Origin: Marinoscillum sp040222955
GTDB lineage: Bacteria; Bacteroidota; Bacteroidia; Cytophagales; Cyclobacteriaceae
Reading direction: 5' to 3'
Length of the DNA: 64,000 nt
Assembly: GCF_040222955.1 (NCBI RefSeq)
Contig: NZ_JAVKCA010000024.1
Span: forward strand, 12,134 to 76,133
Both the position numbers and the translations under genes were made by a program. How positions within the stretch are numbered: position 1 is the stretch's first letter; each line of letters starts with the position of its first letter. Below the pieces are notes generated by a model that did no database searches, was not told where the DNA came from, and saw only the letters and a program-made list of their open reading frames with translations. This document shows, piece after piece, positions 24,302 through 34,304 of the stretch.

Positions 24302-26807
24302 TCTTTTCACCTTCTGGCTTTATCCCATGCTCCTACAAGGGCAAAATACCATTTCCGGTATGATCCAGAATGAATCCGGAGAGGCTTTACCTTTCGCCAC
24401 TGTATATGAAGAAGGCAGCACCAATGGTACCACCAGCAATGCGGACGGACGTTATCAACTCACACTCAGCACCAGATCTGCCACCATAGTGGCGCAATAC
24501 ATCGGCTATGCACGGCAGGCACAAACCATAGACCTGCCTCCGGGTGAACACGCGACACTCAACTTTGAGCTGGCGCCCGAAACCCTGGTGCTTAAGGAAG
24601 TGGTCATCTCAGCCAGCGAAAAGGATCCGGCACGACAGGTGATCCGCAATGCCATCAAAAAACGAAAATACTTCGCTGATGAAGTGAGTGCGTACACCTG
24701 CGAAGTGTACATCAAAGGCCTTCAGCGGCTGGACAAAAAGCCAAACAGCCTTCTGGGCATGACCGTGACCATCGATACCGGGATCGTGTACCTCTCTGAG
24801 TCCATTTCCAAACTGAAGTACCTGCATCCGGACAAAGTCAACGAAACGATGATCTCCTCTAAGGTGAGCGGAAACAACAATGCTTTCAGCTATAACCAGG
24901 CTTCCGAGATGAGAATCAACCTTTATGAAAACAGTTTTTTCATAGAGGGACTAAGCGAGCGCTCGTTTATCTCACCCATTGCCAACAATGCATTTCTGTA
25001 CTATGACTACCAAATGGCCGGCACCATAGTAGAAAATGGGCTTTTTATCAACAAAATAAAAATCATACCCAAGCGTAAGACAGACCCGGTGTTTAGTGGG
25101 TACCTGTACATCATCGAGGACAGCTGGCGCATCCACAATGTGGACGTGAAGCTAACCAAAGACAATGGAATCGAGTTTTTGGATTCGCTCTCATTCCGTC
25201 AGGTGTTCGCTCCCGTTGACTATGACATCTGGATGCCCATTTCACAGCGTTTCACCTTCAAGTTCAGGGCTTTTGGCTTCAAAGGCAGTGGACATTTTTC
25301 AGCCATTTACAGAAACTACCGGGTAGAACCCAACTACTGGCAGCCACGAAAAACAGAGCCAAAAGCAGAGGTGACACCCACTAAAAAAGCTGCAAAAAAA
25401 GCCCGGAAGGAGCCAAGCCAGGAACCCCTCCTCTCCAAAGAGGATTTTTCCAACGCTGTGGTGACTGTGGTAGAAGGAGCAAATGAAAAAGACTCTCTAT
25501 ACTGGGCGACTGTTCGCCCCATTCCCCTGACCGAAATAGAGGTGCGAGACTATCAGTTGAAAGATTCCATAGGGGTGATCAAAGAATCCAAGCCGTACAA
25601 AGATTCTCTGGATCAGGTAAGAAACAAGTTCAAACCAGGCAATTTATTCTTTAATGGCTATACTCACTTCAATAGCTACAACCGCAGGTATTTTGGCTTC
25701 CCTACCCTGGTGGAGGGGCTTCAGTACAATTCCGTGGAAGGGCTGGTAACTAACCTGGAGTTTTCTTTCCAGAAAAGAACTGAACAGTCTTTTGACTATA
25801 CCATCAAACCCGGTCTGCGGTATGGGTTTGGCAATAAGAAGCTTCAGGCTAAGGTGGAAGTAGCCAAAATGATCAACCTGAAAAAACGACTGATCCTCAC
25901 CGGAGGTCTGGGTAGATACGTCTTCCAAATCAATGAGCAGGAGCCCATCACTCCCTTCAGCAACAGCTTCTTTACGCTGGTCAGAGGGGAAAATCATATG
26001 CGCCTGTTTCAAAAACATTTTGCCTATTTTGGATATCAGAAAGAGCTCCTGAATGGACTCCTCCTCAATGGAAAACTCAGCTATGAGCAGCGCGAAACAC
26101 TCCAAAACACGGCCTCCTACAACCTGTTTGATAAAACCTTTGACACAAATACACCCTTCAATTACGAACTGGCAGCGACTGACTTCCCCAAACATCAGGC
26201 CTTCACAGCAGCATTTCGCCTGCGCATCCGGTTTGCTCAGCAATACATTGAGCGCCCTGACCGCAAAATCATTCTCAGTTCCATATACCCGGATGTGTAT
26301 GTTTTCTACAAAAAAGGAATCAACCTCCTGGGGGGCGACACCAACTACGACCTGGTGAAACTGGGATCAGAATACAGTCTTAGGGTAGGTCAGGTGGGAA
26401 CAAGTAAAATCAGCGCCCAAACAGGATTGTTTCTGAATACGCAACGAATGTATTTCCCGGATTTTCATCACTTCAATGGCAACCTCACCTACCTCAGGCA
26501 AACAGATGGAGAAAATCAATTTCAATTGCTGGATTACTATCCCTACAGTACACAGGATCGTTTTCTCCAGGCGCACTATGAGCACCATTTCAATGAATTT
26601 ATTTTTAATAAAATCCCTGGGGTAAGGCGTCTGAACCTGCAGGCAGTAGGGTCAGTAAATTACCTCACCACTCCTGTCTTAGGCCACTATTTTGAATTTG
26701 GAGCGGGCATCGAACACATCCTGAAGTTTTTCCGGGTCGATTTCTATACCAGTGTGACCAACGGGCAGCACTCCAGAGCCGGAATCAGGTTTGGGGCGGG
26801 ATTCTGA
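24279..26807 (+). CDS. DUF5686 outer-membrane protein with carboxypeptidase-like regulatory domain
   Basis: 842 residues. A signal peptide (about 1-22, LLQGQ) leads into a carboxypeptidase-D regulatory-like/CarbopepD_reg_2 domain (NTISGMIQNESGEALPFATV to about 100). The DUF5686 region follows, and the C-terminal 350 residues are a predicted outer-membrane beta-barrel ending HSRAGIRFGAGF with terminal Phe. Such proteins are frequent in Bacteroidota, and their substrates are mostly unknown. They resemble TonB-dependent receptors at the N-terminus but lack a plug. The first codons overlap the preceding PLP gene. A Lys/Ala-rich low-complexity linker lies near residues 365-385. Confidence 0.8.
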   Translation: MLWKLSISLFTFWLYPMLLQGQNTISGMIQNESGEALPFATVYEEGSTNGTTSNADGRYQLTLSTRSATIVAQYIGYARQAQTIDLPPGEHATLNFELAPETLVLKEVVISASEKDPARQVIRNAIKKRKYFADEVSAYTCEVYIKGLQRLDKKPNSLLGMTVTIDTGIVYLSESISKLKYLHPDKVNETMISSKVSGNNNAFSYNQASEMRINLYENSFFIEGLSERSFISPIANNAFLYYDYQMAGTIVENGLFINKIKIIPKRKTDPVFSGYLYIIEDSWRIHNVDVKLTKDNGIEFLDSLSFRQVFAPVDYDIWMPISQRFTFKFRAFGFKGSGHFSAIYRNYRVEPNYWQPRKTEPKAEVTPTKKAAKKARKEPSQEPLLSKEDFSNAVVTVVEGANEKDSLYWATVRPIPLTEIEVRDYQLKDSIGVIKESKPYKDSLDQVRNKFKPGNLFFNGYTHFNSYNRRYFGFPTLVEGLQYNSVEGLVTNLEFSFQKRTEQSFDYTIKPGLRYGFGNKKLQAKVEVAKMINLKKRLILTGGLGRYVFQINEQEPITPFSNSFFTLVRGENHMRLFQKHFAYFGYQKELLNGLLLNGKLSYEQRETLQNTASYNLFDKTFDTNTPFNYELAATDFPKHQAFTAAFRLRIRFAQQYIERPDRKIILSSIYPDVYVFYKKGINLLGGDTNYDLVKLGSEYSLRVGQVGTSKISAQTGLFLNTQRMYFPDFHHFNGNLTYLRQTDGENQFQLLDYYPYSTQDRFLQAHYEHHFNEFIFNKIPGVRRLNLQAVGSVNYLTTPVLGHYFEFGAGIEHILKFFRVDFYTSVTNGQHSRAGIRFGAGF

Positions 26808-26809
26808 GG

Positions 26810-29371
26810 TTATCGGAGTACCTGAAGGAACCCTTTGTATTGGGTTTGATCATATTTGATCACGTAGTAATACACCCCGGCAGGCACATTCTTGCCATCC
26901 CACACAAAATCCCTTTGTTCACTGCGAAAAACACTGGTGCCGCTCCGGTCATGAATGCTGATGTACTGAAAAGCATCATCACAGTTATCCGGAGGTAGAT
27001 TTTGCCGTGGCTGTGTCAGATTGGTCAGGGTATAGGTATCATTGTGCCCATCTCCATTGGGGGTGAAGACATTGGGGGGTTCAAACCCCAAAAACAACTC
27101 ATCAGTCTCCCTAATCTCAAAGGTGATGCTCATGGTGTATTGCTTCTGTACAGGGCAGCCATCATCATAGGCCAAAAAGGAAATTTCGAACAAGCCAGAC
27201 TCCTGTCCCAAATCCAGCAAGGAGCACTCGGGTGTCCAGTAAAGGGTGGAAGTAACCTCAGCAAGCCCTGTTTTGCGCTCGAAGAAAAGAGACTCAGACC
27301 TGGGCAGCCGGGAGGGATTCAAAAATTCAATGGTCACCGAATCACCTGCGTCGAAATCGAAAGCAGAAATATCCATCTCAAAAGGCACATTGATTTTTAA
27401 CACCGTATCGGCATACTCCTGAATCTCAGGACGGTTATTTTCAGGAATGTCCAGGTTCACAGTGAACAACACAGTGTCCTGATTGACCACATCGCATCTG
27501 TCCTGATCCTCTGCAATAAATAAAAATTCGAAAGTCCGTTTCTCTGTCAAATCCAGCAGACTGCAATCCACCACCCATTGAAAAGGAGAATTGACACTGC
27601 CCACGCCACTGGCATCTGAGAAATTCACCCCGATCCCCGATCCCTGAAACCCCCGCGGCTGCAAACTCAGGTTGACAGTGTCCTGATCTAAATCTGTGGC
27701 AAGCACGTCAAAACTGATCACATCACCATCCCGGGCAGTAACCACCAGATCAGACCCCAGCGTGACCTCCGGGCTGGTATTTGGAGGCAAAACCACCCCC
27801 ATGTTCAGCCATGCCACATTGGGGTTTTCCACCTCACAGATATCAAAATCCTCAGGAAGGAGCGCCAACTGAAAATTCTGAAAGCTGGAAAAATCATATA
27901 TCTGACAGTTAGTATCCCAGGTAAGTGTGCCCTCCATCAGCCCACTTTCTGATCGGGTCACCTCCACGAATAACCCCAGGTCAGCCGGGTCTTCTATGCC
28001 CGGCACATACAGGATCATTTCCAGGCTATCATTATCTGCATCAGTGGCAGTGAAACTGAGCGTCAGTACTTCATTTTCATCGATGGTGTAGCCCGGACTA
28101 AAGGATGTGAAATCCGGAAACTGATTGGGCGGTGGCTCTACATTGATGGTAAGCCTTGCGGTATCCATTTGCGGCAGCGGACAGGCATCATCACTGGCGA
28201 TCAGGTCTATGATGAAGGGACCATCTCTTACTGGCGGACATCCCGGCGCGCACACCTGCACCACCAATGTATCCTGACCAGGGTTCACAAAAGACTGAGT
28301 GATGCTAAATAGATCATCCAGCTCTTCATCAAAATTGACCGGAACGGCCCTCAGCGTGATTTGCTCTCCGGCGGAGATGTTGGTAATGATGAAATCAAAA
28401 CATTTATCGTCCTCGAGGGCATAGTTGAGTACGTCCACTTCCGGGTCGAAGCTGTCATTGCCGGGTATTTTGATGCCCACTTCCGGAGGGTCAGGTGGAT
28501 CACAACCCTCTTCTCTGACGAGCATTTGAAAATCGCGTTGTACGGCCCCGATTTTTACCTGATCCCGCCACTCTTCCACCAACACAGAAAACACATACAA
28601 CCCCTTGGTTTTAGGATTAACCGTCAGCAATCCTTTATGGGTAATGCGCAGCGGTGGATTACCCGGCACAGTATTTTCCAGAGAATATCCTTCTGCCCAG
28701 TAGACGGGAATATGCGGTTTAGCCTGAGGGATCGGCACAGGATCTGGAGCCGAACTATTGAGGGGCGTCACCAGTCGATAAACGAGTGAATCACCGTCCG
28801 GGTCAGTGCCAGTGAAGTTGGTATAATAAAGTTGATTAATGCAGGCATAGTCACTCAGCGGCTTCAATAGAACCGGAGAAGAATTGATAAATGGCTTCCC
28901 GTTTTTCCAAAGTGGAGGAATCTCTACCACGTATTTCATACCCGTCTGACCGGGATTTTCTACATTGACAATGTCCAGGTTGCGGCAGCAGCGTTCCCAT
29001 TCCACATAATATCCCTCGGCATCCGCATAGGTAGAAGGTTCCAGGTCTATCACGTTGGTATACACCACCCTGGAGGTCTGCAACTCCTCTATGGAACATT
29101 CAGGATTGGTGTAAAACACCTCGCTTACGGTTGAAAGCGGAAGTAAATGAGTGGAAATGAGTCGGTTGTCCTTGTTGGAGTAGATATAAACCGTCACCGA
29201 GGGGTCATATTCAGTATTCTGCTGCTGAGCTTCGTCCCGGTATTGAATGAGGTTGATCCTATAGACACCCGGTTCAATGGTAATGAACTCAATTTCTCCC
29301 CCCACGATGTGGAAAGCCTCCAGGCCGTAAAAAAGCAACCACGCGCAGATGAAAAGAGAAATCTTCTTCAT
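26810..29371 (-). CDS. Secreted CHU_C protein with type B T9SS sorting domain
   Basis: 853 residues from ATG 29371-29369. A longer frame from 29464 adds 31 residues that do not look like a signal, whereas MKKISLFICAWLLFYGLEAF does. The body is made of repeated beta domains of about 100 residues with acidic Asx-rich loops (FTATDADNDSLEM, VLATDLDQDTVNL, SAFDFDAGDSVTI), cadherin/PKD-like and probably calcium-binding. The C-terminus is a gliding-motility-associated CHU_C domain: PPNVFTPNGDGHNDTY, then FVWDGKNVPAGVYYY and KGFLQVLR. It would leave the cell by the type IX system and stay on the surface, perhaps as an adhesin (inference). Its start is divergent from rlmD. Confidence 0.85.
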   Translation of the reverse strand: MKKISLFICAWLLFYGLEAFHIVGGEIEFITIEPGVYRINLIQYRDEAQQQNTEYDPSVTVYIYSNKDNRLISTHLLPLSTVSEVFYTNPECSIEELQTSRVVYTNVIDLEPSTYADAEGYYVEWERCCRNLDIVNVENPGQTGMKYVVEIPPLWKNGKPFINSSPVLLKPLSDYACINQLYYTNFTGTDPDGDSLVYRLVTPLNSSAPDPVPIPQAKPHIPVYWAEGYSLENTVPGNPPLRITHKGLLTVNPKTKGLYVFSVLVEEWRDQVKIGAVQRDFQMLVREEGCDPPDPPEVGIKIPGNDSFDPEVDVLNYALEDDKCFDFIITNISAGEQITLRAVPVNFDEELDDLFSITQSFVNPGQDTLVVQVCAPGCPPVRDGPFIIDLIASDDACPLPQMDTARLTINVEPPPNQFPDFTSFSPGYTIDENEVLTLSFTATDADNDSLEMILYVPGIEDPADLGLFVEVTRSESGLMEGTLTWDTNCQIYDFSSFQNFQLALLPEDFDICEVENPNVAWLNMGVVLPPNTSPEVTLGSDLVVTARDGDVISFDVLATDLDQDTVNLSLQPRGFQGSGIGVNFSDASGVGSVNSPFQWVVDCSLLDLTEKRTFEFLFIAEDQDRCDVVNQDTVLFTVNLDIPENNRPEIQEYADTVLKINVPFEMDISAFDFDAGDSVTIEFLNPSRLPRSESLFFERKTGLAEVTSTLYWTPECSLLDLGQESGLFEISFLAYDDGCPVQKQYTMSITFEIRETDELFLGFEPPNVFTPNGDGHNDTYTLTNLTQPRQNLPPDNCDDAFQYISIHDRSGTSVFRSEQRDFVWDGKNVPAGVYYYVIKYDQTQYKGFLQVLR

Positions 29372-29440
29372 ACCAAGTCTTAATCTTATAGAACAGTGTT
29401 TTTGCTCCAAACCCCAATAGAACGCCTCAGAAACTCTTAG

Positions 29441-29448
29441 TAGCTTTG
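29441..29448 (+). promoter_or_regulatory. -7 promoter element of rlmD
   Basis: TAGCTTTG matches TAnnTTTG exactly and ends six bases before the ATG at 29455. Transcription would start at or next to the start codon, giving a leaderless mRNA. No good -33 TTG is seen at the usual spacing. Confidence 0.5.
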
Positions 29449-29454
29449 CGCCCA

Positions 29455-30849
29455 ATGAAGGCAAGTAAAGTTATCGAAAAGCTGGAGATTACCGGTGTAT
29501 CATCTGACGGAAAGAGTGTGGGACGTCATGAAAACAGAGTCATTTTTGTAGCCAATGGTGCGCCCGGTGACATAGTGGATGTGCGAATAGTGGGTAAGCA
29601 AAAGAAATTTCTTCTTGGTGAAATCATCCACTTTCATGAAAAATCAGCCGATCGGACAGACCCGTTCTGCGAGCACTTCGGCACCTGTGGTGGCTGCAAG
29701 TGGCAGCACATACAGTATGATGCCCAGCTGAAGCACAAACAAGACCATGTGGCACACAATCTGGCAAAGATTGGCAAGACCGCCCTCCCCGACCTTCTCC
29801 CCATCAAGGGATCTGCGCAGACCACCTACTATAGAAATAAACTGGAGTACACCTTCTCCAACATGCGCTGGCTCACACGGGAAGAGATAGAAGATAATGA
29901 CGAGCTCAGCCGAAATGCACTGGGGTTTCACATCCCCAGAAGGTTCGACAAAATCCTCGACATCAATCACTGCTGGCTCCAGGGCGATCCCTCCAATGAG
30001 ATCCGACTGGCCGTAAAGGCGTATGCCGAGAAAAACGAACTCACTTTTTTTGATCTGAAAAAACAGGAGGGACTCCTGAGAAACCTGATCATCCGAACTT
30101 CCACCACAGGAGATCTGATGGTGATCCTACAGGTATTTTATGATGACCAGCCCGCCCTATCTGCCCTGCTAAGTCATTTGAAAGATAGCTTTCCGGAAAT
30201 CACGTCTTTGCTTTACATCATCAATCCCAAGCAAAACGAAACTTTCTTCGACCTGCCGGTTCATACTTTTCATGGAGAAGGCTTCATCTATGAAGAGATG
30301 GAAGGGCTCAGGTTTCGAATCGGGCCCAAGTCATTTTATCAGACCAATAGTATTCAGGCCTACGAATTGTACAAAGTAGCCAGGGAATTCGCAGGTCCCA
30401 CAGGTGATGAGGTGGTTTATGACCTCTACACCGGCACTGGCACCATTGCCAACTTTGTGGCCAAAAAAGCCAAAAAGGTCATTGGGGTAGAGTCTGTGGA
30501 AGAAGCCATTGTAGATGCACGTATCAACTCGGAGCTGAACAACATTACCAACACTACCTTCCTGGCGGGTGATATGAAAGATATGATCAATGCCGACTTT
30601 GTGAAGAAACACGGACACCCGGACGTGATCATCACCGATCCGCCTAGGGCCGGCATGCATCAAAAGGTGGTGGAGATGCTCAATGAGATAAAACCGAAAA
30701 AGCTGGTATACGTAAGCTGCAATCCCGCTACTCAGGCCAGAGACCTGGAGCTGCTCTCACCGGTTTTTGAAGTGGTGGCTGTTCAGCCAGTGGATATGTT
30801 TCCGCAGACTCATCATGTGGAAAATGTGATGTTGTTAAAGTTGAGATAG
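29455..30849 (+). CDS. rlmD: 23S rRNA (uracil-5-)-methyltransferase, RlmD/RumA family
   Basis: 464 residues from ATG 29455; an upstream in-frame TTG at 29446 is less likely because the -7 element overlaps it. A TRAM domain (about 1-60) precedes the iron-sulfur cluster cysteines (DPFCEHFGTCGGCKW). The SAM site is VVYDLYTGTGTIANFVAKKA, followed by ITDPPRAGMH and the catalytic cysteine in KLVYVSCNPATQARDL. It methylates C5 of a uridine in 23S rRNA (U1939 in E. coli for RlmD); paralogues modify U747 or tRNA, so the exact site is uncertain. It is transcribed alone. Confidence 0.9.
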   Translation: MKASKVIEKLEITGVSSDGKSVGRHENRVIFVANGAPGDIVDVRIVGKQKKFLLGEIIHFHEKSADRTDPFCEHFGTCGGCKWQHIQYDAQLKHKQDHVAHNLAKIGKTALPDLLPIKGSAQTTYYRNKLEYTFSNMRWLTREEIEDNDELSRNALGFHIPRRFDKILDINHCWLQGDPSNEIRLAVKAYAEKNELTFFDLKKQEGLLRNLIIRTSTTGDLMVILQVFYDDQPALSALLSHLKDSFPEITSLLYIINPKQNETFFDLPVHTFHGEGFIYEEMEGLRFRIGPKSFYQTNSIQAYELYKVAREFAGPTGDEVVYDLYTGTGTIANFVAKKAKKVIGVESVEEAIVDARINSELNNITNTTFLAGDMKDMINADFVKKHGHPDVIITDPPRAGMHQKVVEMLNEIKPKKLVYVSCNPATQARDLELLSPVFEVVAVQPVDMFPQTHHVENVMLLKLR

Positions 30850-30929
30850 GAATTTATTTGCCCCTATCAGAAGATGATCTATAAACCATGGTTTTATAGA
30901 TCACTTTTATAGGATATATTGATCGATAA

Positions 30930-31169
30930 ACGGAAGATCAACCCTTCTCAGGACATCTCAATGATCGTCAGCTCAAGGTTGTTGATCGTATATTTAGTGA
31001 AGGCATATCGGGTTTCAAAGGTGGACTTAGCGCCAAAAACTACTGTTCCATTACCGGTGCTCCAAGTGCCACCACCACACGAGACTTAACCAAAATGGTG
31101 GAAATTGGTGCTAAGAAAACAGGAGCGCTTAAGAGCACCCGATACTACTTGAATATTAAGAGGGTCTAA
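30930..31169 (+). pseudogene. Remnant of a Fic-family protein (C-terminal winged helix)
   Basis: About 79 codons stay in frame to a TAA at 31167 and read GHLNDRQLKVVDRIFSEGIS, GFKGGLSAKNYCSITGAPSA and TTTRDLTKMVEIGAKKTG, ending STRYYLNIKRV. This is the winged-helix tail typical of Fic/DUF4172 proteins, which are AMP-transferases. A stop codon precedes it at 30927 and no Fic core motif (HPFxxGNGR) is found nearby, so the catalytic part is gone. It has no start codon of its own near the beginning. The neighbours rlmD and the GH5 gene are unrelated. Confidence 0.7.
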
Positions 31170-31175
31170 ATCACT

Positions 31176-31307
31176 TCATCCAACAAATTTTAGCAGGATC
31201 ATACCCGGGATCGGAGGTGCCTCAATGGTGATTTCTTCCATTTCCACCACTTTTGAATTTTCAAGTACTTTGACAATTCGAGGATGAAGGGGGAGGTTTT
31301 CGGTCAT
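31176..31307 (-). CDS. Possible 43-residue protein
   Basis: A small frame from ATG 31307-31305 to TGA 31178-31176. It reads MTENLPLHPRIVKVLENSKV and continues with an acidic, Pro-rich stretch to a hydrophobic end (MILLKFVG). It lies in the 700-base gap between rlmD and the GH5 gene, convergent with the Fic remnant. I recognise no family. It may be a real small protein, or a relic. Confidence 0.3.
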   Translation of the reverse strand: MTENLPLHPRIVKVLENSKVVEMEEITIEAPPIPGMILLKFVG

Positions 31308-31547
31308 TCAATGATAAAACGTCATTTTCCCCAGACAACACTAATAAAAAAATTGATACCAAGAAAAACCCTCTAACAAACAAGCTTGGCATAATTATGT
31401 ATTTGTCTTGATTTCTTAATCATTTGACCGAAATACAGATATTAATACAAATAATTAAAACCCTAAAACATCAATTCTTGCGGTGATATTTTTTTAAAAT
31501 CATCTATGTAGTCTGGTTTATTTATCACAAAATAATCTCTAAACACT

Positions 31548-34037
31548 ATGAAAATGATTGGATCTAAAATGACTGCAGGAGCAGTACTAACAAAAATGAT
31601 TTATTGGTACCTACCAATATTCGTTTTCCTAAGTTGGACTAATATTTATGGATCTACTGCGTATACGGGTATGCGCAACATCACATCCATGGAATTAGTA
31701 GCAGATATGGGTGCAGGCTGGAATATTGGAAACAGCTTAGATTCTTATGCTGCTGATGAAACAGGCTGGGGAAACCCAGTTACAACCAAACCGATGATCG
31801 ATTTAATCGCCTATCAGGGATTTAAAACATTGCGACTTCCTGTCACCTGGGAATTTCATATGGGGCCAGCTCCCAACTACACAATAGATCCAGTCTGGAT
31901 GGATCGAGTGGAAGAAGTGGCTAATTACGCCTTTGATAACGATATGTATGTGATCATCAATATACATCATGACGAATGGATAGTTCCAACTTACGCTGAG
32001 CTAAATGTTGTTAAAGACCGCCTCACCAAAGTTTGGACTCAAATAGCCAACCGTTTCAAAAATTATGGCGACTATCTGATTTTTGACACGATCAACGAAC
32101 CTAGACTTAAGGGTTCACCTGAAGAATGGAGTGGAGGAACAGCAGAAGGCCGTGACGTCTTAAACCAATATCATAAGGCGTGTGTTGATGCAATAAGGGC
32201 TACAGGAGGAAATAATGCAACTAGGCATTTAATGATTTCCACGTACGCTGCCAGTTCTACGGACAATGCCATGAATGATTTTGTCTTGCCGAATAATGAT
32301 AACAGAGCTATTGTCTCCATACACACTTACTTTCCATATCAGTTTTGTCTTGAGGGATCAGATGCTACTTGGGGAACAAAAAGAGATAAAAACTCACTGG
32401 ATTATGAACTTGACAGGGTGTATAACAAATTTGTCGCAAATGGTATTCCGGTAGTTTTAGGTGAGTGGGGATCAACTCATAACAATAATTTGTCTGATAG
32501 ATTAGCTCATGCAGATCATTATGTGAAGGGAAGTATTGCTCGCGGAATGTGTCCGGTTTTGTGGGACAATGGAAATGTTGCGGAATTTGGCATAATGGAC
32601 AGAAATGATGTAAGCTGGGTTTTCCAGGAAATTGCAAATACTACCATTAATGCCGCATATGGTGAAAACACTACATATCACCTCACTGTGGTTAATGGGT
32701 CTGCTGATGGAGATTATTTGCTAGGTGAATCTGTTAACCTGGTCGCAAATAGTGCCCCAGCCGGAATGATCTTTAGTAAGTGGATAGGCCAAACCCAGGG
32801 TATTGCGGACATTTTTAATCCGAATACCACTTTAACCATGGGCGGTAAAGATATTCAGGTTGAAGCCTTATATGTATCCAATACCACATATAGCCTAACG
32901 GTAAACAATGGCAGCGGGGATGGAGATTACATTGAATCCGCAATTGTCAATGTTACAGCTGATCCACCATTAGCTGACAAGGTTTTCAGTCAATGGTCAG
33001 GTGCTATTGCCTATATTGATAACATCAATAGTTCCACTACTTCGGTTACCATGCCTGCTCAAAATATTTCAATAACAGCAAATTATTCACCAGCGACTTG
33101 CTTTGCCATTTCAAGTAGAATTGAAGCAGAAAATTACAAAAACATGTTTGGTATCCAAACAGAACCATGTTCTGAGGGAGGTGAAAATGTTGGCTATATA
33201 GATGTTGATGACTGGATGGACTACTGCATAGACGTTGCATCTGAAGGTACCTATAAGCTGGATTTAAGAGTAGCTGCGGTTGATGCTACCGGTCAGGTAC
33301 AGGTACAAATAAATGGCACTACTGAATCTACTGTAAATATTCCTGCTACAGGTGACTGGCAATCTTGGACAACCATTTCCTCGGGAACTTTCAATCTTGG
33401 TGTAGGGAAACATACATTGAGATTATATGCAACCGGGCCATTATTTAATATAAATTGGATTGAAGTAGTAGGCTCAAACCCTGGAAATGATACCGAGGCG
33501 CCATCTGCTCCAACACAATTATCAAAAACTGGTTCCTCTACAACGACAATTGATATTTCCTGGAATGCTTCCACGGATAATGTAGGTGTAATCGGCTATA
33601 ATATGTTCCTTGACGGGGTTTCTGTGGGATCCACTGCAGGAACCAGCTATCAGTTTACTGGACTGGAAAGAAATACCAGTTATACTTTGGGCGTGAGTGC
33701 GTACGACGAAGCAGGAAATGAATCTGCAATTAGCACAATCACCACCAGAACCAGGGCTAATGGGGCTAGATTAGGAGAAAGTGCATTGACGGTTGAGTCA
33801 GCAGCTCCAGTAATTGTGTATCCAAATCCAGTAAATGAGTCCCTAAAAATTCAAATGCCGGAGGAGCTTGGCAGTGGAGTTCTGTCTATTTATGACTCCT
33901 ATGGAAGAAAGGTGTTTGCGCAAAGTAATCTTATTGGAATTGTAAACGTAGATATGTCCCAATTTGAAACAGGAATCTATGTTTTGAAGGTTACCCTCAA
34001 TTCCGAAACCTCTACTCACAAAGTATACAAAAAATAA
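31548..34037 (+). CDS. Secreted GH5 glycosidase (endoglucanase-like) with CBM6, Fn3 and T9SS type A tail
   Basis: 829 residues. A signal/anchor at about 17-36 precedes a GH5 barrel (about 45-365) with acid/base Glu184 in DTINEPRL and nucleophile Glu306 in VVLGEWGST. GWNIGNSLDS and WGNPVTT resemble GH5 subfamily 4, which acts on beta-1,4-glucans such as cellulose or xyloglucan. Two Bacteroidota-type beta repeats follow (about 380-445 and 450-520), then a CBM6-like module (RIEAENYKNM, GYIDVDDWMDY) and one Fn3 domain. The T9SS sorting domain (VIVYPNPVNESLKI to KVYKK) is last. Exact substrate is not decidable. The hybrid two-component regulator starts 268 bases downstream and probably controls this gene. 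Confidence 0.9.
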   Translation: MKMIGSKMTAGAVLTKMIYWYLPIFVFLSWTNIYGSTAYTGMRNITSMELVADMGAGWNIGNSLDSYAADETGWGNPVTTKPMIDLIAYQGFKTLRLPVTWEFHMGPAPNYTIDPVWMDRVEEVANYAFDNDMYVIINIHHDEWIVPTYAELNVVKDRLTKVWTQIANRFKNYGDYLIFDTINEPRLKGSPEEWSGGTAEGRDVLNQYHKACVDAIRATGGNNATRHLMISTYAASSTDNAMNDFVLPNNDNRAIVSIHTYFPYQFCLEGSDATWGTKRDKNSLDYELDRVYNKFVANGIPVVLGEWGSTHNNNLSDRLAHADHYVKGSIARGMCPVLWDNGNVAEFGIMDRNDVSWVFQEIANTTINAAYGENTTYHLTVVNGSADGDYLLGESVNLVANSAPAGMIFSKWIGQTQGIADIFNPNTTLTMGGKDIQVEALYVSNTTYSLTVNNGSGDGDYIESAIVNVTADPPLADKVFSQWSGAIAYIDNINSSTTSVTMPAQNISITANYSPATCFAISSRIEAENYKNMFGIQTEPCSEGGENVGYIDVDDWMDYCIDVASEGTYKLDLRVAAVDATGQVQVQINGTTESTVNIPATGDWQSWTTISSGTFNLGVGKHTLRLYATGPLFNINWIEVVGSNPGNDTEAPSAPTQLSKTGSSTTTIDISWNASTDNVGVIGYNMFLDGVSVGSTAGTSYQFTGLERNTSYTLGVSAYDEAGNESAISTITTRTRANGARLGESALTVESAAPVIVYPNPVNESLKIQMPEELGSGVLSIYDSYGRKVFAQSNLIGIVNVDMSQFETGIYVLKVTLNSETSTHKVYKK

Positions 34038-34058
34038 CCATCACATAACAAGTACAAT

Positions 34059-34092
34059 AAACCTGCCTAAACGAATTTGTTTAGGCAGGTTT
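34059..34092 (+). terminator. Terminator of the GH5 gene
   Basis: AAACCTGCCTAAAC (34059-34072) pairs with GTTTAGGCAGGTTT (34079-34092), a 14-bp stem with a 6-base loop, 22 bases past the stop codon. T-rich sequence follows. Confidence 0.85.
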
Positions 34093-34304
34093 ACCTTTTC
34101 ACCTATGTGATAACAATGACCTCAAATATGCCACTTCGGCACCCACAATACTATAATCAGTGTATAAAAACGTTTTTGAGCATGCATGATTAAATCCAAT
34201 CGTCAAAATTATTGATACCAATAAGAAGTAGTATAAGGAAGAATTTATTATTACATTAGACCTTGACAGTAAGCTACGGGTATCCTAAGAGGAGGGGATC
34301 ATCA

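Noticed and set aside
29372..29464. N-terminal extension of 31 residues for the CHU_C protein
   Set aside because: It would place the start beyond a good signal peptide that begins at 29371 and would overlap the rlmD promoter region.
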